A stretch of DNA of 9,627 nucleotides from Saprospiraceae bacterium. GTDB lineage: Bacteria > Bacteroidota > Bacteroidia > Chitinophagales > Saprospiraceae. The notes below the pieces were generated by a model, which ran no database searches, was not told the origin of the DNA, and worked only from the letters and a program-made list of their open reading frames with translations. A program made the translations under genes and the position numbers. Positions 1 through 6,363 of the stretch are shown piece after piece; the first letter of the stretch is position 1; every line of letters starts with the position of its first letter. The stretch spans positions 1 to 9,627 of the forward strand of contig JAHDCE010000114.1 in assembly GCA_020630045.1 (NCBI GenBank), read 5' to 3'.

Positions 1-34
1 AAAACAAAAATACCACTGAAAATCATTATTCGAT

Positions 35-42
35 TACTTTTG
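35..42 (+). promoter_or_regulatory. possible -7 promoter box for the 104-aa gene
   Basis: The octamer TACTTTTG fits the Bacteroidota -7 consensus TAnnTTTG and lies about 46 nt before the ATG at 89, a sensible leader length. No TTTG -33 element is found 19-21 nt upstream, so only half of the promoter is supported. Confidence 0.3.
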
Positions 43-88
43 TCCAGGTACTTAAATTACGACTTCCAATATAAAAACAGTAATAACT

Positions 89-403
89 ATGGGATACAAA
101 CAAGGAAAAAATGTTCCTCCAATGGAGCGTGAACTCAAATATCTTTTAGCTGACCTTTGCGTCATATGGGGTTTTTGCATACCTTCTGAAGACATTGAAG
201 AAATTTCAACTGCGGAATATTACTATGCAGACAACTTTGCAAAAGATGTGGTCGAATCAGATGGCATGAATCCGGAAAGTGAAATAAAATGGGTAAAACG
301 GATAGCTAAAAGATTCACGGAAAGGTTTGGCAGTGATGAAATTGATGTTTCTACTTTCGTGGATCGAGTAAGGGATGTTAAGGAAAACTGGAATACATAC
401 TAG
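89..403 (+). CDS. hypothetical protein, 104 aa
   Basis: I do not recognise a named family. The ATG at 89 is the first start in the frame, and the protein is short, soluble and acidic to neutral, with no signal peptide or membrane segment. The N-terminal third carries a hydrophobic patch with closely spaced aromatic and cysteine residues (ADLCVIWGFCIP, about residues 21-32). The rest looks alpha-helical, with a charged stretch around WVKRIAKRFTERFG (about 68-81). The composition is that of a real coding sequence, and the frame stays open from a plausible leader to a TAG. It stands alone: the next gene starts 304 nt downstream. A cytosolic helical protein of unknown role is all that can be said. 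Confidence 0.65.
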   Translation: MGYKQGKNVPPMERELKYLLADLCVIWGFCIPSEDIEEISTAEYYYADNFAKDVVESDGMNPESEIKWVKRIAKRFTERFGSDEIDVSTFVDRVRDVKENWNTY

Positions 404-707
404 ACTCACATCAAATTCCGAGCCTGTTAAAATTCAACTTTAATGCCTATCAGCATTCTGACACCAACAAGAAAGAGAACCTCATCCGGGTTTAATGTTT
501 ATAGCCATTATTGCAATATAAATTTGCGCCCATAGGGGGCCGCCTAAAATGGTGTGGAATCAGGCAGCCCCTACGGACCGAGATGATATTTACATTTGCA
601 GGCTATAAACATTCGTCTCCTAAGGGAGATGTATTATTGGCATAAGATTTCGGATAGTCATTTTAGTTTTTTATTACAATACACTGCAAACTAAATAATA
701 TTAAATT
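404..707. other. 304-bp intergenic region without a gene
   Basis: No credible coding frame is present. The stretch holds the 120-bp inverted repeat at 494-613, then a small 5-bp-stem hairpin (616-629, TCTCC/GGAGA), then an AT-rich leader running into the lipoprotein gene at 708. Two TAnnTTTG-like octamers (519-526 and 591-598) lie inside the inverted repeat, but neither has a TTTG at the right distance upstream. Confidence 0.6.
494..613. repeat. 120-bp nested inverted repeat (MITE-like or structured element)
   Basis: The ends are perfect 13-bp inverted repeats: AATGTTTATAGCC at 494-506 and its reverse complement at 601-613. Inside are a second paired block (512-523 with 588-600, one gap and about one mismatch) and a third (533-545 with 562-573, TAGGGG-C-GCCT type, with one extra base and one mismatch), around a 16-nt loop at 546-561. 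The element could therefore fold into one long interrupted hairpin. It contains no open frame, and I see no clear target-site duplication at the edges. It may be a miniature inverted-repeat element, a palindromic intergenic repeat or the template of a structured RNA. Confidence 0.6.
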
Positions 708-1235
708 TTGAAAACATTCCCAACCTATCTTCTATTGGCTTTATTATTTTTGGTCGGTTGCACCGGTTTAAAAACGAAAAGAAGTTCAATTGTCCCTATT
801 GACGTTAAAATCAGCGGCACCTATTCCAATACGCCCTATTACAATAATATACCGCTTCGAGACACCATGAGTTTGCTCGAAATATTCAATATCAAAGAAA
901 AAGAAGCGGATGAAGTACACATCGAATTCAAGGACGAAGATCATCTCATATTGTCTTTTTATGAGTCGGCGGATTCGATATCTCAAAAAGTAAAAACCGA
1001 AATTGTTTTTCCGGGTCGTTTTGTAAAAGGTAATTTTTTCGAAATTGAATTTAAAAATAACAAGTTGGTCATTCCATTAATTTATGGATGGCGGGATATT
1101 GACAGATTGCGAATCGGCATGTTATATGGAGGCGATTTAGTCGTGGATAAAAAGTTCGCCGACGATAGTTTTGTTTTCATTTTCGGTGGAGGATATGGAT
1201 ATCGATTTCAAAGTTATTTTAGGGTTATGGAATAA
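708..1235 (+). CDS. putative lipoprotein of unknown function, 175 aa
   Basis: A type II signal peptide is clear: MKT, then a hydrophobic core (YLLLALLFLV) and a lipobox LVGC with Cys18 as the predicted lipidated residue. The mature protein should sit on a membrane facing the periplasm or outside. The mature part has many short beta-type stretches (for example GTYSN, HLILSFYES, NFFEIEFKNNKLVIP) and resembles small beta-rich Bacteroidota lipoproteins, but I recognise no named domain. The start is TTG at 708: an in-frame TAA at 702-704 rules out an upstream ATG, and the next ATG (codon 53) would remove the signal peptide. It lies 258 nt before another lipoprotein gene on the same strand, too far to assume one transcript. 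Function is unknown. Confidence 0.7.
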   Translation: MKTFPTYLLLALLFLVGCTGLKTKRSSIVPIDVKISGTYSNTPYYNNIPLRDTMSLLEIFNIKEKEADEVHIEFKDEDHLILSFYESADSISQKVKTEIVFPGRFVKGNFFEIEFKNNKLVIPLIYGWRDIDRLRIGMLYGGDLVVDKKFADDSFVFIFGGGYGYRFQSYFRVME

Positions 1236-1493
1236 ATATTTGTCCACTTTTCATGAAGACCTTTCACAACAACTCTGCCTTGAATTTTCGTTACGCAATT
1301 TGGCGGCGTCTCTCTAATCTGCCTTAATTCGACATAAAACAAAAGCCAAACAAGCAACCTCCTATTCATATCGATGTCTGGTTTAGTTGTAGACCAACTG
1401 CAAACTTGATATGAAATTCACGAAAATAACGTTGACCATTTCTTAAAATTTGAAATTCAGGAAACGGTTATACTCGAAATTAAATCCAACTTT
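1236..1493. other. 258-bp intergenic region between the two lipoprotein genes
   Basis: It is AT-rich, with no RNA gene and no promoter that meets the TTTG-N20-TAnnTTTG pattern. A minus-strand frame is open from about 1356 to a stop at 1214, but it has no ATG and no recognisable domain. Confidence 0.4.
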
Positions 1494-1958
1494 ATGAAAA
1501 TTCAAACTTTATTTTTCATTGTATCCGCATTGATATTATTCACACAATGTTCGGAGGTTTCGCAGGGCGATACACCTGAAATCGTCGCTCCGAAATCGGC
1601 GGATGAAAAAGCTATCGAAGGCGTGATTCAAAATTATTTTGATGGTTGGTTGACCGGTGACACAACATTAATCGGAGGTGCGATGCACAGTTCTTGTCAT
1701 TTGAAATTCGTACGAGATGGCAAAATAGAAATGCGAAGCCGAAATCAATATTTAAGTAATTTCAAACCCCGTCCTCGATTGGCGAATGCAGAAGGAAGGA
1801 TTATTTCTATTGGAATAACGAGAACGGCAGCGGAAGCGGAAGTCGAGCTGGAAACCGAGAATCGTTTGTTTACGGATTATTTCAATTTATTGAAAGAAGG
1901 AGACCGTTGGTATATTACGGATAAGGTATCTACTAATATTGCGAAGGGAGATGATTAG
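1494..1958 (+). CDS. NTF2-like (lumazine-binding type) lipoprotein, 154 aa
   Basis: The N-terminus is a lipoprotein signal: MKIQTLFFIVSALILFTQ followed by Cys19, a relaxed lipobox of the kind Bacteroidota accept. After a short linker, residues about 37-150 follow the NTF2-like/SnoaL alpha+beta cone pattern of putative lumazine-binding proteins. An initial helix (ADEKAIEGVIQNYFDGWLTGD) leads to a loop with MHSSCHLKFV, an RSRNQYL segment, then alternating strands ending in DYFNLLKEGDRWYITDKV. That closing 'F.LLKEGDRWYI..K' is typical of the family. Members bind small ligands or act as non-enzymatic accessory domains; no catalytic set can be assigned. It ends 8 nt before the stop of the convergent hydrolase gene, and the hairpin just beyond probably terminates it. 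Confidence 0.75.
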   Translation: MKIQTLFFIVSALILFTQCSEVSQGDTPEIVAPKSADEKAIEGVIQNYFDGWLTGDTTLIGGAMHSSCHLKFVRDGKIEMRSRNQYLSNFKPRPRLANAEGRIISIGITRTAAEAEVELETENRLFTDYFNLLKEGDRWYITDKVSTNIAKGDD

Positions 1959-1966
1959 CAAGTATC

Positions 1967-3355
1967 TTAATCCAATATTAGTATTGGATTTACGACTACT
2001 TCCTTTCCTCCTTGGAGTTTTAAATAATAGGTTCCGGGAGGTAAGGGTGTTATCCATTCTATCGTCCGTTGGTTTTCGATGAACGCGGTTTTCATCAGGC
2101 GACCATCCGAGCTGAACAATGAAAGTGTTTCAAAACCCGCTTGACCCCAAGTAATATTAAAGACCCCATTATTGGGATTAGGGGTAATTGATATATCAAT
2201 ATGACTATCGGCTTCATCCAAAGATGTACTGACAGCTTCACAGCCTTCGGAGCGGGCGAAGTCCCAAATGGAAGTCCAAATTCCTCCTAGGGCGGCTTCT
2301 CCGTTCGTGAGTAATATTACACCTATATCATCTTGTGGATTAAAGCCAATATCTGTACGAACACCTTGGTCTCCTCCGTTATGTGCCCATATCGGATATC
2401 CGGATATATAGTTCAAGTTCCAAGTCAAACCCATACTAAAATCGACCGGTGTCAATAATTGTACGGTGGAAGCATCGAGCACTTCGGTTTCCGTTTCCGC
2501 CAACACACCATCATTCATATATGTATTGAGGTAATTCGCCAAGTCGCGTGGCGTAGAACGAAGTTGTCCGTCCGGGTAATCGGAATAGCCGTAATGTCCG
2601 ATTTCCACATGTTCGGCCGCACCCGAATCGTACCAATAAGGCATAGCCAATCGGGATTGGTCAATTTCCGAAAGGAACCAACCTGTATCGTTCATTTCCA
2701 TCGGACTGAATATTTTCGTATTGCAATATTCATTGAAAGGTTGTCCTGAAATGACTTCTACTAAATACCCGAGTAAGGCGACTCCTATATTGCTATAATG
2801 ATATTCGGTGCCGGGAGCTACGGAATAAAAATTATTGGAAGAATCATAATCAGCTCCAGCCTTATCTAAATAATTGAATAAAAAATCACCAAGTGGTGTG
2901 GTGGGATCTCCATCCGAGTAAGGCATCAAGCTCCAATTGTCCTTGATGGATGAATAGTGATTGAGTAATTGTCGAAAGGTAATCGGAGACGAAGGGTAAC
3001 CCGGAATGGTAACTTGAAAGGGAGCCGGCAAATATAAATTGGCATCGTCATCGAGTTCGAAATGACCCTCTTCATGCAATTTCATGGCTGCTGTTGCGGT
3101 CATCGTTTTTGAAACAGATGCCAGCATAAAAATCGTGGATGCATCTACTTGGCGTCCCTCAGCGATGTTTGCCATACCAAAATATCCTTCCCAGCAGATT
3201 TCTCCTTCTTTGACGACTAATGCCGCCAATCCGGGAATTTGATTTTCGTTGATTTGTTCTTGTATGAACATTTCCAATTCGTCTGTTTGAGCAAACAAGT
3301 TTGTTGTCCAAACACTACAAAACAACAAGAATACAATGGTAATCAATCGCATCAT
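1967..3355 (-). CDS. secreted serine beta-lactamase-family hydrolase with T9SS sorting domain, 462 aa
   Basis: A penicillin-binding-protein/class C beta-lactamase fold enzyme (Pfam Beta-lactamase; esterase, peptidase or beta-lactamase activities occur in this family). A signal peptide covers residues about 1-22. The catalytic motifs are present: SVSK at 80-83 (nucleophile Ser80, Lys83), YSN at 187-189, and HNG at 325-327 in the place of KTG. The latter is common in the esterase/peptidase-like members. The fold signature LLNHYSS at about 130-136 stands where relatives have LLTHTSG. Residues about 386-462 are a T9SS type A sorting domain starting at ITPNPNNG and ending GTYYLKLQGGKEVVV, so the protein is expected to cross the outer membrane through the Por/T9SS system and be cell-attached or released. 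The start codon overlaps the stop of a T9SS remnant (ATGA), and its 3' end faces the NTF2-like gene. The substrate cannot be read from the sequence. Confidence 0.88.
   Translation of the reverse strand: MMRLITIVFLLFCSVWTTNLFAQTDELEMFIQEQINENQIPGLAALVVKEGEICWEGYFGMANIAEGRQVDASTIFMLASVSKTMTATAAMKLHEEGHFELDDDANLYLPAPFQVTIPGYPSSPITFRQLLNHYSSIKDNWSLMPYSDGDPTTPLGDFLFNYLDKAGADYDSSNNFYSVAPGTEYHYSNIGVALLGYLVEVISGQPFNEYCNTKIFSPMEMNDTGWFLSEIDQSRLAMPYWYDSGAAEHVEIGHYGYSDYPDGQLRSTPRDLANYLNTYMNDGVLAETETEVLDASTVQLLTPVDFSMGLTWNLNYISGYPIWAHNGGDQGVRTDIGFNPQDDIGVILLTNGEAALGGIWTSIWDFARSEGCEAVSTSLDEADSHIDISITPNPNNGVFNITWGQAGFETLSLFSSDGRLMKTAFIENQRTIEWITPLPPGTYYLKLQGGKEVVVNPILILD
1969..1990 (+). terminator. hairpin terminator at a convergent gene junction
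   Basis: AATCCAATA, a TTAG loop and TATTGGATT form a perfect 9-bp stem starting 10 nt after the NTF2-like gene ends. The hairpin lies inside the last codons and stop of the opposing hydrolase gene. The following tract is only weakly T-rich, so terminator function is likely but not certain. Confidence 0.5.
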
Positions 3356-3540
3356 AACTTATTCAATTTTTCAATGGTCAATGGTGCCCCTTCTTCTAGT
3401 ATTCGAATAAAATATATTCCGGAAGGCAAATTTGACACATCCCATTTTAAGTTTTGTGAGCCGGTTATTTCTCCTAGCGTTTTGGTTTCTAACAAACGCC
3501 CGAATTTATCAATTAATTCGACGGAATAATAGATGTTCCC
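3352..3540 (-). pseudogene. remnant of a T9SS protein: orphan C-terminal sorting domain
   Basis: Sixty-two sense codons and a TGA read as the second half of a T9SS type A sorting domain: YSVELIDKFGRLLETK, then LKWDVSNLPSGIYFIRI, then a short basic tail ending NKL. This matches the same region of the LRR protein (FGRILE, GTYFIRF) and of the hydrolase (DGRLMK, GTYYLKL). It has no start codon, an in-frame TAA lies immediately upstream (3541-3543), and no reading frame further upstream supplies the missing body or the usual PNP motif. Its TGA overlaps the hydrolase ATG as ATGA. I infer the 3' scar of a deleted or frameshifted T9SS gene once translationally coupled to the hydrolase. Confidence 0.7.
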
Positions 3541-3646
3541 TTAAACGTAGCTAGTGCTATGCTTTGCCACGAATGCCTCGTTGATTCCCAAAATAACGAT
3601 TCGTCTTTCATACAAAAAATTTCGTGATAACATCTAATGAAAAAGC

Positions 3647-3670
3647 AAAAGTCCGAAAAAAAGGACTTTT
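3647..3670. terminator. terminator-like hairpin upstream of the LRR gene
   Basis: AAAAGTCC and GGACTTTT form a perfect 8-bp stem around an A-rich 8-nt loop. A and T runs flank it on both strands, so it could terminate in either direction. No intact gene ends into it: it lies about 95 nt before the LRR start and upstream of the T9SS remnant. It may be a leftover of a lost gene or part of the LRR leader. Confidence 0.4.
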
Positions 3671-3764
3671 AATAGAAACATGCAGCATTTGAATTTGACA
3701 GTGGGTTCTATATTCTAGAACATTGTTTTGGCCAGGCACACTATTTCACCCGAAAACCCTTGAC

Positions 3765-6242
3765 ATGATGAAGTCTTATATCGCCTTATTGTTTTTATAC
3801 AGTTTTGTCCAAACTACTCTTTTGTCCAGTGAATTGAAAACGTGTTCTTGTGACCCTCAAAGTGATTCATTGGAATTAGTGAATTTGTATCAAAACAGCG
3901 GAGGGGAAGATTGGACATTTTTCGGAAATGGTTTTGCGGACTATGATCCGGTGACCCAATCCACATCATTCAATTCTTATGTACCGAATGAAGAAAACAT
4001 GTGGGATTTCTCCCAGCCCTTTTCGAGTTGGTATGGTGTCAAAACCAATGCTTCCGGATGTGTAGAAGAATTGATATTGGACAATTGTAACCTGACCGGA
4101 GTATTTCCTGATTTGCAATTGCCTGACTTGGTTGAATTGCATTTAGAGTCCAATAAATTGACTGGAAGCATTCCGGATTTGACAGGTGTTCTTAATTTGG
4201 AATATCTTAATTGTGGGGCGAACGAACTGTCCGGAACCATCAAGGACTTTACAAATACCCCCCAACTGATTTACTATCGTTGTTTTCAGAATGCCCTTAC
4301 CGGTAATATTCCAGATTTCGTTCATCTTCCCGATTTAATCTTTTTCGATTGTTCAGGCAATATGTTAGCCGGCAACATTCCCGATTTTTCAAACCTCCCA
4401 AATTTATCAGGTTTTGAATGTTCTCTCAACCAATTGACAGGGGACATTCCGGATTTTTCAAACCTTCCGAATTTGACGCTTCTTGAATGTTCCCGAAACC
4501 TATTAACCGGTAGTATTCCGGATTTTTCGAATCTCCCGAATTTGTGGGCCTTGGAATGTACCCAAAATCAATTGACCGGCAACATTCCCGATTTCTCGAA
4601 CCTTCCGAACTTGTCAAGTTTCGGATGTTCCCAGAACCAATTGACAGGCGGCATTCCGGATTTTTTGAACCTCACGAATTTGTCAAGTTTCGGATGTTAC
4701 CAAAACCAATTGACCGGTAGTATTCCAGATTTTTCAAACCTTCCGAAATTAGCAGATTTTTCTTGTGCTTCGAATCAACTATCCGGTAGCATTCCGGATT
4801 TTTCAAACCTTCCGAATCTATGGATTTTAGATTGCTCCACCAATCAATTGACAGGTAGTATTCCAGACTTTTCAAACCTTTCTCAACTGTCATGGTTCTT
4901 TTGCCTCGACAATCGATTAACGGGTAGTATTCCGGATTTTTCAAATCTTCCTTATTTAAGCGAAGTTTACATTTTCAAGAATGAACTATCGGGGACCGTT
5001 CCGGATTTTACGGACAATTGTCCATACTTAAATATCCTTGATATCCGGTTCAATCAATTCACTTTTGAAGATATACTACCCTATTTTGATGAAACTATTA
5101 TCTTGGCAGGATACTATGAATATGAGGAACAAGATACTATTTTCCATCCGGCGAGTTATGCCGCCCTTGAAGGGGAATCACTGACCATTGACCTAGAAAT
5201 CGATGAAGGCATAGAGGACAATATATATAGTTGGTATAAGAATGGTGTTTTTTGGGATAATATTATCGGGAATAATGACTTGGAGTTTTCAAACATTTCC
5301 CTTTCAGATGCCGGAACATACGAAGCTGTTGTTTTTAATCCGAATTGTAATATGGTATTGTATTCCCACCAAATCGAAGTCGTGGTCGATACGTGGGAAG
5401 TTTGCGAATCGGGACCTTCCGGAATCGGCCACGACATGCTCACCAATACTTCTGTAAGGATTACTTGGGATCCTGTTCCAGGTGCTACCAACTATCAAGT
5501 TCGTTACCGTAAAAAAACAATTGATAATAGCGATCCGTGGACGACTGTGGGGACTGGTGGACCGAATTCGGTCAAAACGATTTCGGGACTGGATGATTTC
5601 CGCATTTATGAATATCGAGTTAGGGCATATTGCAATGATGCATGGGGTAATTATTCAGAATTGTATAGGTTTTATGCTAGCACCTGCGATTATCCTGATT
5701 TATCTTCCTTCCAATTCACTTATCCCCAACCAGGGAAAGTCCGCATTGAATGGGCACTAGTTGATGATGCCACGAAATACCAAATCCGTTACCGCGAACA
5801 AACGGGCGGTTCTTGGAGCACAGTAGGAACGACACCCGGTAATAATTTTAAAACCATTTCGGGCTTAAACGCCGGAACGACCTACGAATTCCGCATCCGT
5901 TCTTATTGCAGTTCCTTTTGGTCGCAATACAGTTATCTTCCGGACACACCCACTTTCACTACGCCGAGGTCTTGGGCAAGGATTAATAAAACCGGTCTCT
6001 TGGAAGGAATAAAAGTTTTTCCGAACCCGGTTTCAGATGTGCTTTATATTGAATTACCGATTCGAGAGACAAGTACGTTTTATCAGGTTTTTGATGTATT
6101 TGGTCGCATCTTGGAACAAGGAGAAATCCAACAGAGAGCAAACAGTTTTGTACTGGCGACCACAAAATGGCAGGAAGGAACTTACTTCATCCGATTTGAA
6201 GAGAAGGGTAAAGAAACTATCATTCAGAAAATCGTAAAATAG
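3765..6242 (+). CDS. secreted leucine-rich-repeat protein with Ig-like, two Fn3 and T9SS sorting domains, about 825 aa
   Basis: The ATG at 3765 (or 3768) gives a clean signal peptide (MMKSYIALLFLYSF...); an upstream in-frame TTG at 3723 would add 14 residues before it and is unlikely. Domains in order, numbered from 3765: a bacterial LRR N-cap (about 30-110: SLELVNLYQNSGGEDWT, SSWYGV), 13 tandem repeats of 22-23 residues (117-414) with consensus L-xx-L-x-C-xx-N-xLTGSIPDFSNLP, an Ig-like domain (about 457-542, YSWYKNG and LSDAGTYEA), two fibronectin type III domains (about 550-638 and 643-735, each with YQ[VI]RYR and Y[EF][YF]R[VI]R), and a T9SS type A sorting domain (748-825, VFPNPVSD to GTYFIRF). 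This is the architecture of a cell-surface adhesin or binding protein exported through T9SS; the ligand is unknown. No catalytic domain is visible. It converges on sucD across a strong terminator. Confidence 0.9.
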   Translation: MMKSYIALLFLYSFVQTTLLSSELKTCSCDPQSDSLELVNLYQNSGGEDWTFFGNGFADYDPVTQSTSFNSYVPNEENMWDFSQPFSSWYGVKTNASGCVEELILDNCNLTGVFPDLQLPDLVELHLESNKLTGSIPDLTGVLNLEYLNCGANELSGTIKDFTNTPQLIYYRCFQNALTGNIPDFVHLPDLIFFDCSGNMLAGNIPDFSNLPNLSGFECSLNQLTGDIPDFSNLPNLTLLECSRNLLTGSIPDFSNLPNLWALECTQNQLTGNIPDFSNLPNLSSFGCSQNQLTGGIPDFLNLTNLSSFGCYQNQLTGSIPDFSNLPKLADFSCASNQLSGSIPDFSNLPNLWILDCSTNQLTGSIPDFSNLSQLSWFFCLDNRLTGSIPDFSNLPYLSEVYIFKNELSGTVPDFTDNCPYLNILDIRFNQFTFEDILPYFDETIILAGYYEYEEQDTIFHPASYAALEGESLTIDLEIDEGIEDNIYSWYKNGVFWDNIIGNNDLEFSNISLSDAGTYEAVVFNPNCNMVLYSHQIEVVVDTWEVCESGPSGIGHDMLTNTSVRITWDPVPGATNYQVRYRKKTIDNSDPWTTVGTGGPNSVKTISGLDDFRIYEYRVRAYCNDAWGNYSELYRFYASTCDYPDLSSFQFTYPQPGKVRIEWALVDDATKYQIRYREQTGGSWSTVGTTPGNNFKTISGLNAGTTYEFRIRSYCSSFWSQYSYLPDTPTFTTPRSWARINKTGLLEGIKVFPNPVSDVLYIELPIRETSTFYQVFDVFGRILEQGEIQQRANSFVLATTKWQEGTYFIRFEEKGKETIIQKIVK
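4113..5006 (+). repeat. tandem array of thirteen 66-69-bp LRR-coding repeats
   Basis: One 66-bp unit (4113-4178) is followed by twelve units of exactly 69 bp, in phase from 4179 to 5006. The last nine (from 4386) are the most alike, each beginning with a version of TTTTCAAACCTTCCGAA that encodes FSNLP. Units starting at 4593 and 4662 share long runs of identity. Perfect length conservation and high DNA similarity point to recent unit duplication, so copy number may differ between strains. Confidence 0.85.
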
Positions 6243-6283
6243 GTAAAGTAAATCCAGAGTACTCAGTATTTGATAAGAAACGA

Positions 6284-6319
6284 AAAACGGGTGGAATGCT
6301 ATCGCATTCTACCCGTTTT
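6284..6319. terminator. strong, probably bidirectional intrinsic terminator
   Basis: AAAACGGGTGGAATGC (6284-6299), a four-base loop TATC and GCATTCTACCCGTTTT (6304-6319) pair at 15 of 16 positions. An A run precedes it and T-rich sequence follows, so it works as a hairpin plus U-tract for transcripts from both sides. It lies 41 nt after the LRR stop and 44 nt after the sucD stop, ideal for ending both convergent genes. Confidence 0.85.
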
Positions 6320-6363
6320 CAATTTTCCCGGAAGGGAATATTAAATACATTATAATCTTAGTA

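Noticed and set aside
1214..1356. Minus-strand open frame in the gap between the two lipoprotein genes, with AGGAGG near its upstream end
   Set aside because: It has no ATG, the AGGAGG is not correctly spaced to a start, it overlaps the 3' end of a real gene, and it shows no domain. Probably chance.
3541..3640. Short minus-strand frame starting MKDESLFWES that runs into the T9SS remnant in another frame
   Set aside because: It is only 32 codons and lacks the PNP motif or other features of the missing T9SS half, so it is not evidence for a simple single frameshift.
3723..3764. TTG start for the LRR protein 14 codons upstream
   Set aside because: It would place a non-hydrophobic extension before a normal signal peptide; the ATG at 3765 is far more likely.
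4426..4944. Open minus-strand frames across the LRR repeats
   Set aside because: They are antisense shadows of the 69-bp repeats, repetitive and without start sites or domains.
4113..5006. CRISPR-like regular repeats
   Set aside because: There are no unique spacers; the period is an exact multiple of codons and encodes LRR units.
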